A stretch of DNA of 64,000 bases from Torymus aiolomorphi (GCA_036365515.1 CM070874.1:244268430-244332429); one strand, 5' to 3'. Shown: positions 22,295 to 32,990, counted from the first letter of the stretch. Numbers and translations are program-made. Notes: a model not told the origin generated them from the letters alone.

Positions 22295-22627
22295 GTTATG
22301 TGGCAAGCCCCGGTGGATCACCAAGGAAAGGTAACACACACACAGGTAACACTCGCCAAAGTAAGTAATCGAACAAAGGGTGTTGATTAGAATAATGATT
22401 TATTAAAACGTCGTTACAGGTTGGATGCCCGACAGAGACTGGCGATCGTCGATGCGAAGTGCAGTAAGAGAGTATAACGAGAGTATATGTATAAAGTATA
22501 TATGAAAAGTATATATTGCATCTTCATTGTCTTCTGGCTTCTCTTTGTCCATGCAGATTCCATTCGGAGCGATAAGGAGGCTGGCTGGCCGATGCGTCTA
22601 AGTACCTATGTGGTGACTCATATAACT
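22294..22627 (-). repeat. 5' LTR, errantivirus-like element
   Basis: Starts AGTTATGTGGCAAGCC and ends GACTCATATAACT on the plus strand. It is followed by CGCG and then by an ACGC/CA microsatellite. Confidence 0.9.
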
Positions 22628-22628
22628 C

Positions 22629-22661
<33 letters not shown>

Positions 22662-22765
22662 CACACACGCACACACACACGCGTGCGCACGCACGCACGT
22701 ACACGCACACGCGCACACGCACACGCACACACGCACACGCACACACGCACACGCACGCACACATC
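22628..22765. repeat. ACGC/CA microsatellite
   Basis: Runs of CACG and CACA repeats begin directly after the element; the CGCG duplication could be part of the same tract. The open frames in it are repeat artefacts. Confidence 0.9.
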
Positions 22766-22880
22766 CATTTTTCAAAAATCATGTATTTTGATTCCTAACA
22801 CCTCGAAAAACAATTATAACATGTTTTTACAACAACTCAAAAAATTATTATCACAAAGCTTCCTCTAGGAGGAAGCAAAA
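22766..22880. repeat. Interspersed hairpin repeat beside CA tract
   Basis: Ends in the stem AAGCTTCCTCTAGGAGGAAGC. The same stem with small changes follows CA tracts at 31335-31365 and 40545-40575, so CA tract, spacer and hairpin form one repeat family. Confidence 0.55.
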
Positions 22881-22984
22881 ATACGTGTCTCTTATTTTTC
22901 GATCCTCTACAACATACTAAAAATTCAGAAAAATTGGAGGCGGACACCTCGGGTAGTTTGCTTATTAGTACATTATCTGAGCAC

Positions 22985-23297
22985 GTTTATTTTTCTTTAT
23001 TTTTTTAACCGATTTCATAGTATCCGATTCGGCCTACAAAAATATGGGTAGATAGGAAATTTCAAGACCTTTCAGAAAATAGGCCTACTTCCGACTGATA
23101 TTCTAACCCAGAGACGAAAAAAATTATTTTCGATTTTTCCATATTTTTCTTTTTTTTTTTAACCGACTTAATATTATCCGATCAGGCCGACAAATATGAG
23201 TAAATAGGAAATTTTAAGACCTTTCAGAAAATTGGTCTACTTCCGACCGATATCCAAACTCCCAGAGCCAAAAAAAATTTTTTTCGATTTTTTGTTA
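22985..23297. repeat. Tandem repeat, ~150-bp unit, two copies
   Basis: Each unit carries AACCGA...TATCCGAT, 'ggtagataggaaattt', 'gacctttcagaaaat' and 'gacgaaaaaaatta' in the same order. Two more units of the family are at 30697-31045. Confidence 0.7.
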
Positions 23298-24113
23298 TAC
23301 TCCATTGCATAACATATCAGGTTACAAAAGTTACTATAGTGAGAGTAAAGTGAACAAAGCAGATGGAGTTATGATTTATATAAAGGATGAAATATCTGAA
23401 TACACAGAAATTATAGTGATCGACAATATACGTATCTTAAGCTCGGTTATAAAACTAATTGGCACTGAAACTATTCGAATCTCAGCAATTTATAGATCTC
23501 ACAATATCAAAAAGTATGAATTTGTTCATAGTCTAAAAAAATTCCTAAGAGACCAATTAAATACTAAGAACCATTTTATAATCGGGGATTTTAACATTGA
23601 TATATTAGACGAAAATTTTAGTAAGTCTGAGTCGTCAGATAACCTTATAAAACAAGAATTTTTTAAATGATCTCTTAGAATATAAATTTACGCCATGCTT
23701 TTCTGGAATAACAAGGCCTTCATCTGACAATAACAGAGGTACCTGCATCGACAATTTCTACATAAGAACTAAAAATATAAATATTCATTCATTTAAAATA
23801 TCGAATCAATTCAATGATCACTATCCATTATTTGTAACTATAGATAAATTAGAAATAAATCAGCCGAACAAGTTTAATTTGAAATCAATTAATTAGAACA
23901 AGTTAAAACATGCTACAAATAAGTCAAGCTGGTACTCAATATTGTCTATGCAGGATCCTAATTTTGCAGTTAACACATTAATTTACATGATAGATAATTG
24001 TATTGATATTGTAACCACAAAAAAACGATTAAAAAATAAACTTCCGAGAAAAAATTGGATTACTAGTGCTATTATGGTCTCGTGTACTACTAATGAGACA
24101 CTATATACCTTGG
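23298..24113 (+). pseudogene. LINE fragment: endonuclease region only
   Basis: Closely matches 12446-13250 of the first LINE (ISGYKSYYSESK, IIGDFNIDIL). It lacks both the start of ORF2 and all of the reverse transcriptase. It has its own frameshift near 23665 and a stop (TAG) near 23895. It keeps the late Asp-His pair (NDHYPL, Asp codon 23816-23818) that the first copy has lost. Junction with the 150-bp repeat is at about 23297. Confidence 0.8.
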
Positions 24114-25190
24114 AACGTTTATTTTTTTTAAAAGATAAACTAAAGATTTATTTTATGGTACAGGATCGGGGGTAGGCAAAATTAATAACAAAAAGAAATT
24201 CAGATAATAAAAGATAATTTCCTTTTTATTATCTGAGGAATCAATTATTTATATAAAACTACAAGATTTTTTATGCGTAGTGTGGGATTTATCTCACACA
24301 CACTGGAAAAACTCCAACTCGAACGTGTACCTCGGTAGATAAATCAAGACATACACGTCGAGTCAGAGACCTCACCAAATGTGTGCGAGAACACTCCGCA
24401 AAGCAGAATGATCGCACATAGAAACGCAATCAATCGCTCTGGCTAGTGTCTCCCCACCATACCATGCGCGATTTAGGTGTCACTCATCACACCAATGTCA
24501 TACTCTCTCATACTCCACTCTCCTCACAGGGAGAGGGATCAACACACACATACTCGTAACACATACAGAGGTACAGTCGAACGAGATTGGCTGACATCAA
24601 TATCACTCTTAATCGAAAACTATTTCATTGCTCTACTCAAATCAAAAGATTTTATTTAAAAAGATTATCTCATTCAAAAGATAAAGGGACTGATTTTTTT
24701 TTTGTCGGCTTTCCGATTTCTTAACTTTCTCCATGGTATTCAGTCTCCCATCCGGTTTTTCCCGAATTCCTATGACGTCATATATGTTCTGTATATATAC
24801 ACACATACAATCACCAGGAATTAATGGCCATGAAGAGCTAAGCAGTGATAATGGCCGTATAATAATAAAGAAAGACAAGAGAAAGAGAAAGATAAAAATA
24901 TAGATAGAGAGAGAGGTAGAGAAGAAGAGACATAAACATATGTATATTTTTTATTATATACCGTATATATGTTTATTACTACATAACCTCTCTCTATGTA
25001 TATACCTCTATATATGTATATACACATACATATAAACATGAACATAATATCTGTGGCTTCCCGGAATAACCACCTAACCCACTTATACGTGTTTTCGAGA
25101 AATCGACGTTTTTAAATTTCTGCCATGACACTTCATATGTAAGATCGAATTGCGCGAGATGAGCCATAACAGTGTAGACTTTTACAAAGG
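24114..25190. other. Intergenic, no gene seen
   Basis: A short hairpin (TTCAGATAATAAAA with TTTTATTATCTGA) lies at about 24200-24232. The rest holds AT-rich sequence and a TATATA/AGAGAG-rich patch at 24780-25040. No supported ORF. Confidence 0.5.
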
Positions 25191-25194
25191 TATA

Positions 25195-25500
25195 GAGTAC
25201 TCGGCTCAGACCTCGGCTTTACCTCGGCTCGGACCTCGGCTTTACCTCGGCTGGGACCTCGGCTTGGACCTGGGCTTTACCTCGGCTCGGACCTCGGTCG
25301 AGCCTCGGCTAGAACTCGGCTCGAACCTCGGCTGGGATCTCGGCTCGGACATCGGCTTTACCTCGGCTTGGACCTCGGCTCCAGCCCCGGATTTTCCGCG
25401 GCTCGAGCCGAGGTACAGCCGAGGTGCTGCAGAGGCTAATCCGAGGCACACCCGAGCTAGCTTCAGGTGAATTCGAGGCTCATCCGAACTGTACCCGAGG
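25195..25500. repeat. Minisatellite of 'acctcggctcgg' type
   Basis: Imperfect repeats of ACCTCGGCT with GGG/CGG/TTT variations fill about 300 bases. They merge into the 90-bp array to the right and contribute a Pro/Arg/Ser/Glu-rich frame on the minus strand. Confidence 0.75.
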
Positions 25501-26455
25501 AACTCGAGGTAAAGGCTTCGGGGTAGCCGAAGATGATGTCTAGGTGGTACGCTCCGTAGTGTTTTACCTCTAGGTATTGGAACGCATCGAATGTGTGGTC
25601 TAGGTCTTTGAGGTGACCGATGATGGAGTCTAGGTAGTGCGCTCCGTAGTTTTTTGTGATTAGATGTCAGGGTGCATCTAATACATGGTCCAGGTGTTCG
25701 GGGTAGCCGATGATGACGTCTAGGTGGTGCGCTTCGTAGTTTTTTACCTCTCGGTATTGGAACGCATCGAATGCGTGGTCTAGGTCTTTGGGGTGGCCGA
25801 TGATGGAGTCTAGGTTGTGCGCTCCGTAGTTTTTTGCGATTAGATCTCAGGGTGCATCTAATACGTGGTCCAGGTGTTCGGGGTAGCCGATGATGATGTC
25901 TAGGTGGTGCGCACCGTAGCTTTTTGCATTTAGATGTCACGGCGCATCTAATAGGAGGTCCAGGTGTTCGGGGTAGCCGAGGATGATGTCTAGGTGGTGC
26001 GCACCGTAGTTTTTTGCATTTATATGTCAGTGCACATTTTACAGGAATTCTAGGTGTTCGAGGTAGCCGATGACGATGTCTAGGTGGTGCGCTTCGTAGT
26101 TTTTTACCTCTAGGTAAAGGAACGCATCGAATGTGTGGTCTAGGTCTTTGGGGTGGCCGATAATGGAGTCAAGATTGTGCGCTCCGTAATTTTGACGATA
26201 AGATCTCAGGGTGCATCTAATACGTGGTCCAGGTGTTTGGGGTAGTCGATGAGGTGCGCACCGTAGTTTTTTGCATTTATATGCCAGGGCGCATTTTATA
26301 GGAAGTCCAGGTGGTCCAGGTAGCCGATGACGATGTCTAGGTGTTGCGCTCCGTAGTTTTTTGCATTTAGATGTCAGGGCGCATGTAATAGTAGGTCCAG
26401 GTGTTCGAGGTAGCCTTTGACGCGGTCTAGGTGGTGCGCTCCATAGTAAGTTCAT
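25500..26455. repeat. 90-bp tandem array, about ten units, 30-codon period
   Basis: The anchor 'gtgcgctccgtag' recurs near 25549, 25639, 25728, 25818, 25908, 25998, 26088, 26178, 26254, 26344 and 26434, a period close to 90 with one shortened unit (near 26254). Two subtypes alternate in part: one with 'ggaacgcatcgaatg', one with 'gggtgcatctaata'. On the minus strand one frame stays open through most of the array (25242-25940, 26039-26455) and encodes a basic 30-residue repeat (KKLRSAPPR). Another frame gives a hydrophobic repeat (YGAHHLDIIIGY) with a TGA in one subtype. Whether either is translated is unknown. Confidence 0.85.
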
Positions 26456-27621
26456 TTTCTTCGACAGTGGTTATTACATGCAAGATCAGAAGTATATTTG
26501 TACTTTGAAATGAAAATATAAATATTCAGATAAGTAGCAAACTTTTATATAGTAGAAAACTATTATTAATATAATAATAAGTATTGTTACTTTGTGAAAT
26601 TTTGTTTTTATTTTTACAGAGTATCAGAACGTATGAATCATATGGATAAGAAGATCTTGATTGAACAGTTTATAAGTAGAACTGTTAACAAATACATAAA
26701 TTACACGTCTGTCAAATTTAAAAAACCCACAAGACATTCTATAGAAAAAGCAGCTTAAAAGAACATTCGAATTTAAAACTTTTGTTAATACCAATAATAC
26801 TATTTAATAATGATATTAAAAATATACTGTAATAGACTGTCATAAAGTTATCACATTATTTAATTATTAACTGTACAAATAATAATATTGTTCATATAAA
26901 ACTTTCTGCGAAGTTATAAAATAAGGCAAGTACAGACATTTTTTCTGTATAATCTACTCTCCCTCCGTCTCTTCTCCCCTCTCTCTCGCCCTCTATTTCT
27001 CCCGCTCTCTTCCCTCTCTCTTTCTCTCTCAACATCCGTCAAACTCTGTACCAAAAACTTTAATAAGAGTTTAAAAATTTTTTTTTTTTTTTTTAAATAA
27101 TCAACACGTTTAAAAAAAAAAATTTATTTACGTATTAACAACATAATTTATCTAGACCTTTAATTTTTTCTAATCTCATCTATTTAATAAGCACTCTCTA
27201 CAAATGGTAATAAATTTTTTCATGACTGTACAAATAAAAACTTTCTATAAAAATAAAAAGAATTGTTCTTTTCTCATATGATTTTACAATTAATAATATT
27301 GTTAATTTATCATCATACCTAAGAAAATACATGTTTGATTAAATTATTTCAAAAAATTTAACTAATATAATCATTTTATAGAGCTCCTTGAAGAAAAATT
27401 TGACTGTTTCTTCAAATTTAAAACTTTTATGAATAACAATACAGTCATTTAATAATGATATAAAAATTATACTATAATAAACTGTCATAACGTTATCACA
27501 TTATGTAATTATTATTTTCTCTTAAAAAGTTGTAAAATCTATCTAAAAAAACATATTACAAAAGTTTAAACTAAGGCAAGTACCTATTAGTCTCTCTCCC
27601 ACCCTATCTCTCTCTCCCTCT
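26456..27621. other. AT-rich region with a diverged copy of the inverted-repeat arm
   Basis: Positions about 26920-27260 repeat, in direct orientation and diverged, the outer part of the arm at 27545-27965 ('aaggcaagtacagac', 'aatcaacacgttta', 'tcatgactgtacaaat'). A CT-rich tract sits at 26960-27030. No gene. Confidence 0.55.
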
Positions 27622-27633
27622 CTTTCCGACTTC

Positions 27634-27694
<61 letters not shown>

Positions 27695-28731
27695 CACTCC
27701 CTCTCTCTCAACATCCGGCAAACTGAGTACCAAAAACTTTAATGAGTGCTTAAATATTTTTTTAGAAGAATCAACACGTTTTTTTAAAGCTAATTTTTTA
27801 ATAAAACTTTCTACGACAGTATAAAATAAGGCAAGTATAGACGTTTTTTCTGGATAATCTATAAAAAACAGCACAATTTATCTAGTCCTTTTATTTCTTC
27901 GAATCTCATCTATTCAATAAACACTCCCTATAAATGGTAATAATTTTTTTCATGACTGTACAAATAATCTATAAAATAATAATATTTATGATTTTGTAAA
28001 AGAAATCAAATAAATACGAATGAAAAAGTCTTTTAATTCTTTGAGTCATTGTATGCTAAACAAATTATATGTAAGTACATTCAAAAAATTGTTCACTGCA
28101 AATCAAACAAACGAAAGTTGTGAAATCAATTATCGATAGTCAAGTAATGCAAACAACTCTCGGAAACTACTGTATGACTGTTCTCAGAAATATATTCAAA
28201 TTTGTTCATCTTTCTGAGCTATAGAAATTAAACTCAAGAAAGTACTGAAATCAATTTATTGTAGTCAAGTACCGGCCATAAGTTAACTTGACTGACATAA
28301 TAGAACTTTTCGTATCTAGCGTGCAAAATTACATTTTACGCCCACGTTGTAACTTCAAAATTATTCAGCCAGCGGACATAAAATACTACTTAGTGCCCAA
28401 GAGGCCCAATAGCTCACATACTCTTACAAAACTTTATAGAACCTACGCATTTTACGCCCGTGTGGGCGAAAATTATTTTAATTATATAACTATAATGCCT
28501 TCTCTTTATTTCTAAAATTCATAAGAATTTTTTTAGATATTTACGAAAAGTCAAAGCCTATATAAAAAAATTACATAGTTACCAACACATCACTATTTTT
28601 CATGATTCTTTCTCAATTTTGAACTTTCTATAATATTACGCACCTTGGGAGGAAAAGAGAAGTCTAGAGCTATTCTAGCAGGGGTGGTCCTCCGATCTCC
28701 CATACATACTTGGCGAGCCCGACGATTTGCA
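27622..28731. repeat. Left arm of a large inverted repeat
   Basis: About 1.1 kb matching 29317-30387 in reverse complement with few differences; the left arm has about 40 extra bases near 28563-28605. The outer edge is a CT microsatellite (27630-27710). Near the inner edge is the 5S-like segment. Confidence 0.88.
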
Positions 28732-28745
28732 GTTTACCGGTGGGC
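28662..28745 (-). repeat. 5S rRNA-like segment, copy A
   Basis: Read on the minus strand: CACCGGTAAACTGC, then GTCGGGCTCG, then AAGTATGTATGGGAGA, then GGAGGACCACC. These blocks follow the order and approximate spacing of the 3' half of 5S rRNA (CACCGAA...GTCGGGC...TTAGTAC..ATGGGAGACC). See copies at 29310 and 58670. Confidence 0.4.
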
Positions 28746-29316
28746 TACTTAAATATAGAATACAAAATTTTTGCATAAATTCATTAATAATATTTATACC
28801 TATAAGTCTACTATAAATAATTACATTGGCTTTAATTTTTTATTGGTACCGTTAAGTACAACATCCCTATATGTGCAGAATCATGATTTACTTTTTATTA
28901 CCCACAATATTTTTCTTTGTGTCCGTCCTTTTTAAACGAGAATAAAATAAAAAATTCATATAAATTTATAGTCTTCTTAAAAGTGCTTTACATTTTACTA
29001 ACCGTTTTATAAGCAAGCTATTGTGTATCCTTTTCCCGCGTGTAAATATCATATAAGATCTCATATGAGAATTTTAGGCATCGCATATCTCGTATCAGAT
29101 CTCATATGCGATGTCATCTGCACTTTTATATATTATGGGATTACATATGAGATCTTATATGATACTTTCAGGCGGGTTTGCACTTTCTATTTAAAAACAG
29201 AGTGATAGATTCACGGATCAGTAGTTAATATCTAGAAGCAACCCATTTATACATTTTATCTGATCTTTAAACATATGAATAGTTATATGAAAATGACCAT
29301 GTCTTACACCTTGAAC
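28732..29316. other. Spacer of the large inverted repeat
   Basis: AT-rich, about 585 bases; contains a short TIR element at 29035-29176 and no supported ORF. Confidence 0.6.
29035..29176. repeat. MITE-like hairpin, 142 bp
   Basis: The ends CCCGCGTGTAAATATCATAT and ATATGATACTTTCAGGCGGG are inverted copies with few changes. Inside, AGATCTCATATG motifs repeat in both orientations. TTT lies on both sides as a possible target duplication. Confidence 0.6.
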
Positions 29317-29400
29317 TGCAAATCGTCGGGCCCGCCAAGTATGTATGGGAGATCGGAGGACCACCCCTGCTAGACCAGCTCTAGACTTCTCTTTTCCTCC
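29310..29400 (+). repeat. 5S rRNA-like segment, copy B
   Basis: CTGCAAATCGTCGGGC, CCAAGTATGTATGGGAGATC and GGAGGACCACC, as in copy A. The CACCGG part is missing because the arm ends here. Confidence 0.4.
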
Positions 29401-30317
29401 CAAGGTGCGTAATACTATAGAAAGTTGAAAATTGAGAAAGAATCATGAGAAATAGGCTTTGACTTTTCGTAAATATCTAAAAAAATTCTTATGAATTTTA
29501 GAAATAAAGAGAAAGCATTATAGTTATATAATTAAAATAATTTTCGCCCACACGGGCGTAAAATGCGTAGGTTCTATAAAGTTTTGTAAGAGTATATGAG
29601 CTATTGGGCCTCTTGGGCGCTAAGTAGTATTTTATGCCCGCTGGCTGAATAATTTTGAAGTTACAACGTGGGCGAAAAATGTAATTTTACACGCTAGATA
29701 CGAAAAGTTCTATTATGTCAGTCAAGTTAACTTATGGCCGGTACTTGACTACAATAAATTGATTTCAGTACTTTCTTGTGTTTAATTTCTATAGCTCAGG
29801 AAGATGAACAAATTTGAATATATTTCTGAGAACTGTCATACAGTAGTTTCCGAGAGTTGTTTGCATTACTTGACTATCGATAATTGATTTCACAACTTTC
29901 GTTTATTTGATTTGCAGTGAACAATTTTTTGAATGTACTTACATATAATTTGTTCAGCATACAATGACTCAAAGAATTAAAAGACTTTTTCATTCGTATT
30001 TATTTCATTTCTTTTACAAAATCATAAATATTATTATTTTATAGATTATTTATACAGTCATGAAAAAAATTATTACCATTTGTAGAGAGTGTTTACTGAA
30101 TAGATGAGATTCGAAGAAATAAAAGGACTAGATAAATTGTGTATCCAGAAAAAACGTCTATACTTGCCTTATTTTATACTTTCATAGAAAGTTTTATTAA
30201 AAAATTAGCTTTAAAAAAACGTGTTGATTTTTCTAAAAAAATATTTAAGCACTCATTAAAGTTTTTGGTACTCAGTTTGCCGGGTGTTGAGAGAGAGGGA
30301 GAGATAGAGAGAGAGAG

Positions 30318-30376
<59 letters not shown>

Positions 30377-30387
30377 GAGAGGTCGGA
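29317..30387. repeat. Right arm of the large inverted repeat
   Basis: Reverse complement of 27622-28731, ending in a GA microsatellite (30290-30380) that mirrors the CT tract of the left arm. A LINE 3' end follows directly. Confidence 0.88.
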
Positions 30388-30399
30388 AAGTTTAATATA

Positions 30400-30695
30400 A
30401 CAATTGAATCTTAACAAATGTATTTAACAAAATTGTTTAACTGTTATGTACTATAATAAATCTCTATGTGATGTTAACCAAACGCTACGCACTTACCATT
30501 AACAAGTTTGTAAGAATATAGCATATTTTGTAATATTATTTAGTTTGTATGTTTCTATGTACTAGATCTACAAACAGGCAATACTATTTGCCTCGGTAGG
30601 ATTTTCTTACTTATATAAATTTATTATATGTAAATATATTATAATGTAATGTAAGTATTTTCTAGAAATAAATAATAAATAATAATAAATAATTT
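30400..30695 (+). mobile_element. LINE 3' end, severely 5'-truncated
   Basis: Matches 15113-15393 of the first LINE (TCTTAAC, 'gatctacaaacaggcaata', 'tttgcctcggtaggatttt') and ends in an AATAAATAATAA-type tail. Typical dead-on-arrival insertion. It is followed at once by the 150-bp tandem repeat. Confidence 0.8.
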
Positions 30696-30696
30696 C

Positions 30697-31045
30697 CATA
30701 TTTTTCTTTATTTTCTTAAGCGACTAAATATTATCCGACCGGGCCGAAAAAAATATGGGTAAATAGGAAATTTCAAGACCTTTCAGAAAATGGGCGTACT
30801 TTCGACCGACATCCAAACGCAGAGCAAAAAAAATTATTTTCGATTTTTCCATATTTTTCTTTATTTTTTTAACAGACTTAATATCCAATCGGACAGACAA
30901 AAATATGGGTAGATAGAAAATTTATAGACCTTTCAGAAAATGGGCCTACTTCTGACTGATATCCAAACCCGGCGACGAAAAAAAAAATTCGATTTTTCCA
31001 TATTTTTATTTTTTATTTTTTAAGTACTGAATATTACCCAATCAA
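30697..31045. repeat. Tandem repeat, ~150-bp unit, second locus
   Basis: Two full units and a partial one of the family at 22985-23297 ('gggtaaataggaaattt', 'gacctttcagaaaatggg'). Confidence 0.7.
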
Positions 31046-31129
31046 CTACATAATTGAACCTGTACAACTTCAAAATAAGCTTTATGTACCTGCTCTGGCC
31101 AGTTTCGATTTATGCTGCGGACAAATTTA

Positions 31130-31370
31130 TAACACACACACAGACACACACACACACACACGGACACGCACACGCACACGCGCACACACGCATACACACA
31201 TACTCACACATACACGCACGCACACACACACACATACGCGCGCGCGCGCGCACATTTTCTAGAAAATACATATTTCGAATCAGGGAGCTCAGAAATATCG
31301 AAAATCATCGAAATCTCGAAGTCGAAAAATTTCACCGTTACCAAGCTTTCTCTTTGAGAAAGCAAAAGAG
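31130..31370. repeat. CA microsatellite plus hairpin repeat, second copy
   Basis: CA/CG repeats at 31130-31252, a spacer, then TTCACCGTTACCAAGCTTTC with a short stem (GCTTTCTCTTTGAGAAAGC). Confidence 0.6.
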
Positions 31371-31985
31371 CTTGTTATCACGAAAAGGGCGTGATGATTC
31401 GCATGATTATTTGTTCACGATTGACAAGAGCCAGGATACGGGGCTTTTTCCAGTTTTTTCTTAGTCTGGACTGCTTGAACTTTTTGGAAAGTTATCATAT
31501 TCAAATGTACGTTGCAGCCATCGATTCACAAAACAGACATGAGTTGATACATTAGCCATTAGATTATCCAATATTAATGCCCCAAAACATTCAGTCATTT
31601 TATTAGTCTAGACGGCTTGCTCTTTTTAATAGATCATTTTTTATTACCTACTTGGTGTAAATAGATATGGGATAATCATTCTTTTAATGTAACTTTTAAG
31701 AATACCTTTAATTAATAAGAAGAAGGAAAATGAAAAACTGCACGATTAGAATAAACAATTAATTTAGTATAAGATTTTTAACCAACAAGATCAATTCCAA
31801 TATAATGATACGTATAGTAAAAAAAATTGAATTACTTCAATGAAACCACATTTGAATACGGAAAATAATAATGATTTTATTGTTCGTATTATAATAAGGT
31901 TTACTTAAGTCTATTAAATTTTTTCTCATAGTAAAATATTGTTATATGAAATTATGACAATACTAAATCATTGAGATAATTTTAG
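31371..31985. other. AT-rich, no gene seen
   Basis: No ORF or repeat structure that I can support; AT-rich with many short A/T runs. Confidence 0.5.
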
Positions 31986-32990
31986 CAACGTAAATGGCTC
32001 AAGTTTCAGCTCTACACCAAGGCAAGAAAAAGAAAAAAATTATCGAGTACTTGAGCAGAGCTACAGCAGGAGTCGATGTGTGCCTGCCCCCGCTCGCTGA
32101 CGGGACGATCATCTTGTCGTCCGCAACACTGCACAGCCTACACTGTGGGTACCAGTGAAAAACTGTATCCGTACTAGGACGGGATTCCCGCGAAAGCACG
32201 ATTTCCCTTTTTCTTCAACAAAAAGTTCATTTGACTTTACACAAACGAATGAATTTATGGCAATCTTTGGAGAAATTTCATCCAAACCTTCGAAGAACTT
32301 TACCCAAACTGTGCAAGAAATTTATCCATAATTTAACAGAACTTTATCCACACTCAAATCACTCTGAACCATATTATTAGCCATACATCTAGCTATACTT
32401 TCAGCCATACTTTCAGCTATACTTTCAGCCATATTTTCAGCCATACTTTCAGCCATACTTTCAGCCATACTTTCAGCCATACTGAAAGTATAGTTAAAAG
32501 GCTTATAATATGGCTCAGAGCTATACTATTAACCATACTTTCAGCCATACTTTTAACCATACTTTTCTCCAAAGTTTGGATAAAGGTGTGTTGAAGTTTC
32601 GATAAACTTGTGTTAAAGTTTGGATAAAGTTGTGTTAAAGTTTGGATAAAGTTGTGTTAAAGTTTGTATAAAGTGCTATTAAAGTGTTGATAAAGTTCTG
32701 TTAAAGTTTGGATAAAGTTTTTTAAAGTTTGGATAAAGTTCTTCCAAAGTTTGGATGAAATTTTTCAAAGCTTGCCCTAAATTCATTAGTTTGTGTAAAG
32801 TCAAATACCGTCATAGTGCTGATACAGTTTTGCACTGGTACGCGCAGTGTAGGCTGTGCAGTGTTGGGCACGGCAAGATGCTCATCCCGTCAGCGAGCGA
32901 GTGCTGGTGCACAGCGCTCTTCACAAGTACTCGATAATTTTTTTGTCTTTCTCGCCTCATTGTGCTGAAACTTGCGCGATTTACGGTGTT
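31986..32990. mobile_element. Foldback element with tandem repeats in the arms
   Basis: The outer ends mirror each other: left CAACGTAAATGGCTCAAGTT against right AACTTGCGCGATTTACGGTG reversed, continuing through TTATCGAGTACTTG, CGCTCGCTGACGGGA, AACACTGCACAGCCTACACT and ACCAGTG. Further in, the left arm has 'ctttatcca' units (about 32270-32350) and the right arm 'agtttggataaagtt' units (32580-32755). The centre repeats GCCATACTTTCA (32386-32560). No ORF of a transposase is present, so it is non-autonomous. Confidence 0.75.

Larger units (their letters stand above)
16291..22627 (-). mobile_element. Errantivirus-like Ty3/gypsy element with decayed env, minus strand
   Basis: LTRs of about 333 bp with ends AGTTAT...ATAACT flank gag, pol and an env remnant. 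CGCG lies outside both LTRs (16287-16290, 22628-22631), a 4-bp duplication. The AGTTA-type LTR ends, gag-pol-env order and env 3' end with a membrane anchor and cytoplasmic tail fit insect errantiviruses (gypsy/17.6/297 group). The LTRs differ at about six or seven positions, roughly 2%, so it is older than the first element. Protease and integrase motifs carry substitutions and pol has a nonsense codon. Confidence 0.88.

Noticed and set aside
22487..22868. Frames of Thr-His and Val-Cys repeats
   Set aside because: Translation of CA/CG microsatellite. The same holds for 31054-31464 and 40217-40511.
24477..25045. Short Tyr/Ile-rich frames
   Set aside because: AT-rich low complexity.
25500..26455. 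CRISPR-like array
   Set aside because: The whole 90-bp unit repeats with no unique spacers, and the context is eukaryotic.
27587..27874. 95-codon frame in the left inverted-repeat arm and its mirror at 30139-30414
   Set aside because: Half is GA-repeat translation. The first part is identical in both arms because the arms are copies, not because of selection.
28288..28515. 75-codon frame in the left arm
   Set aside because: No domain, and the mirror copy has differences that break it.
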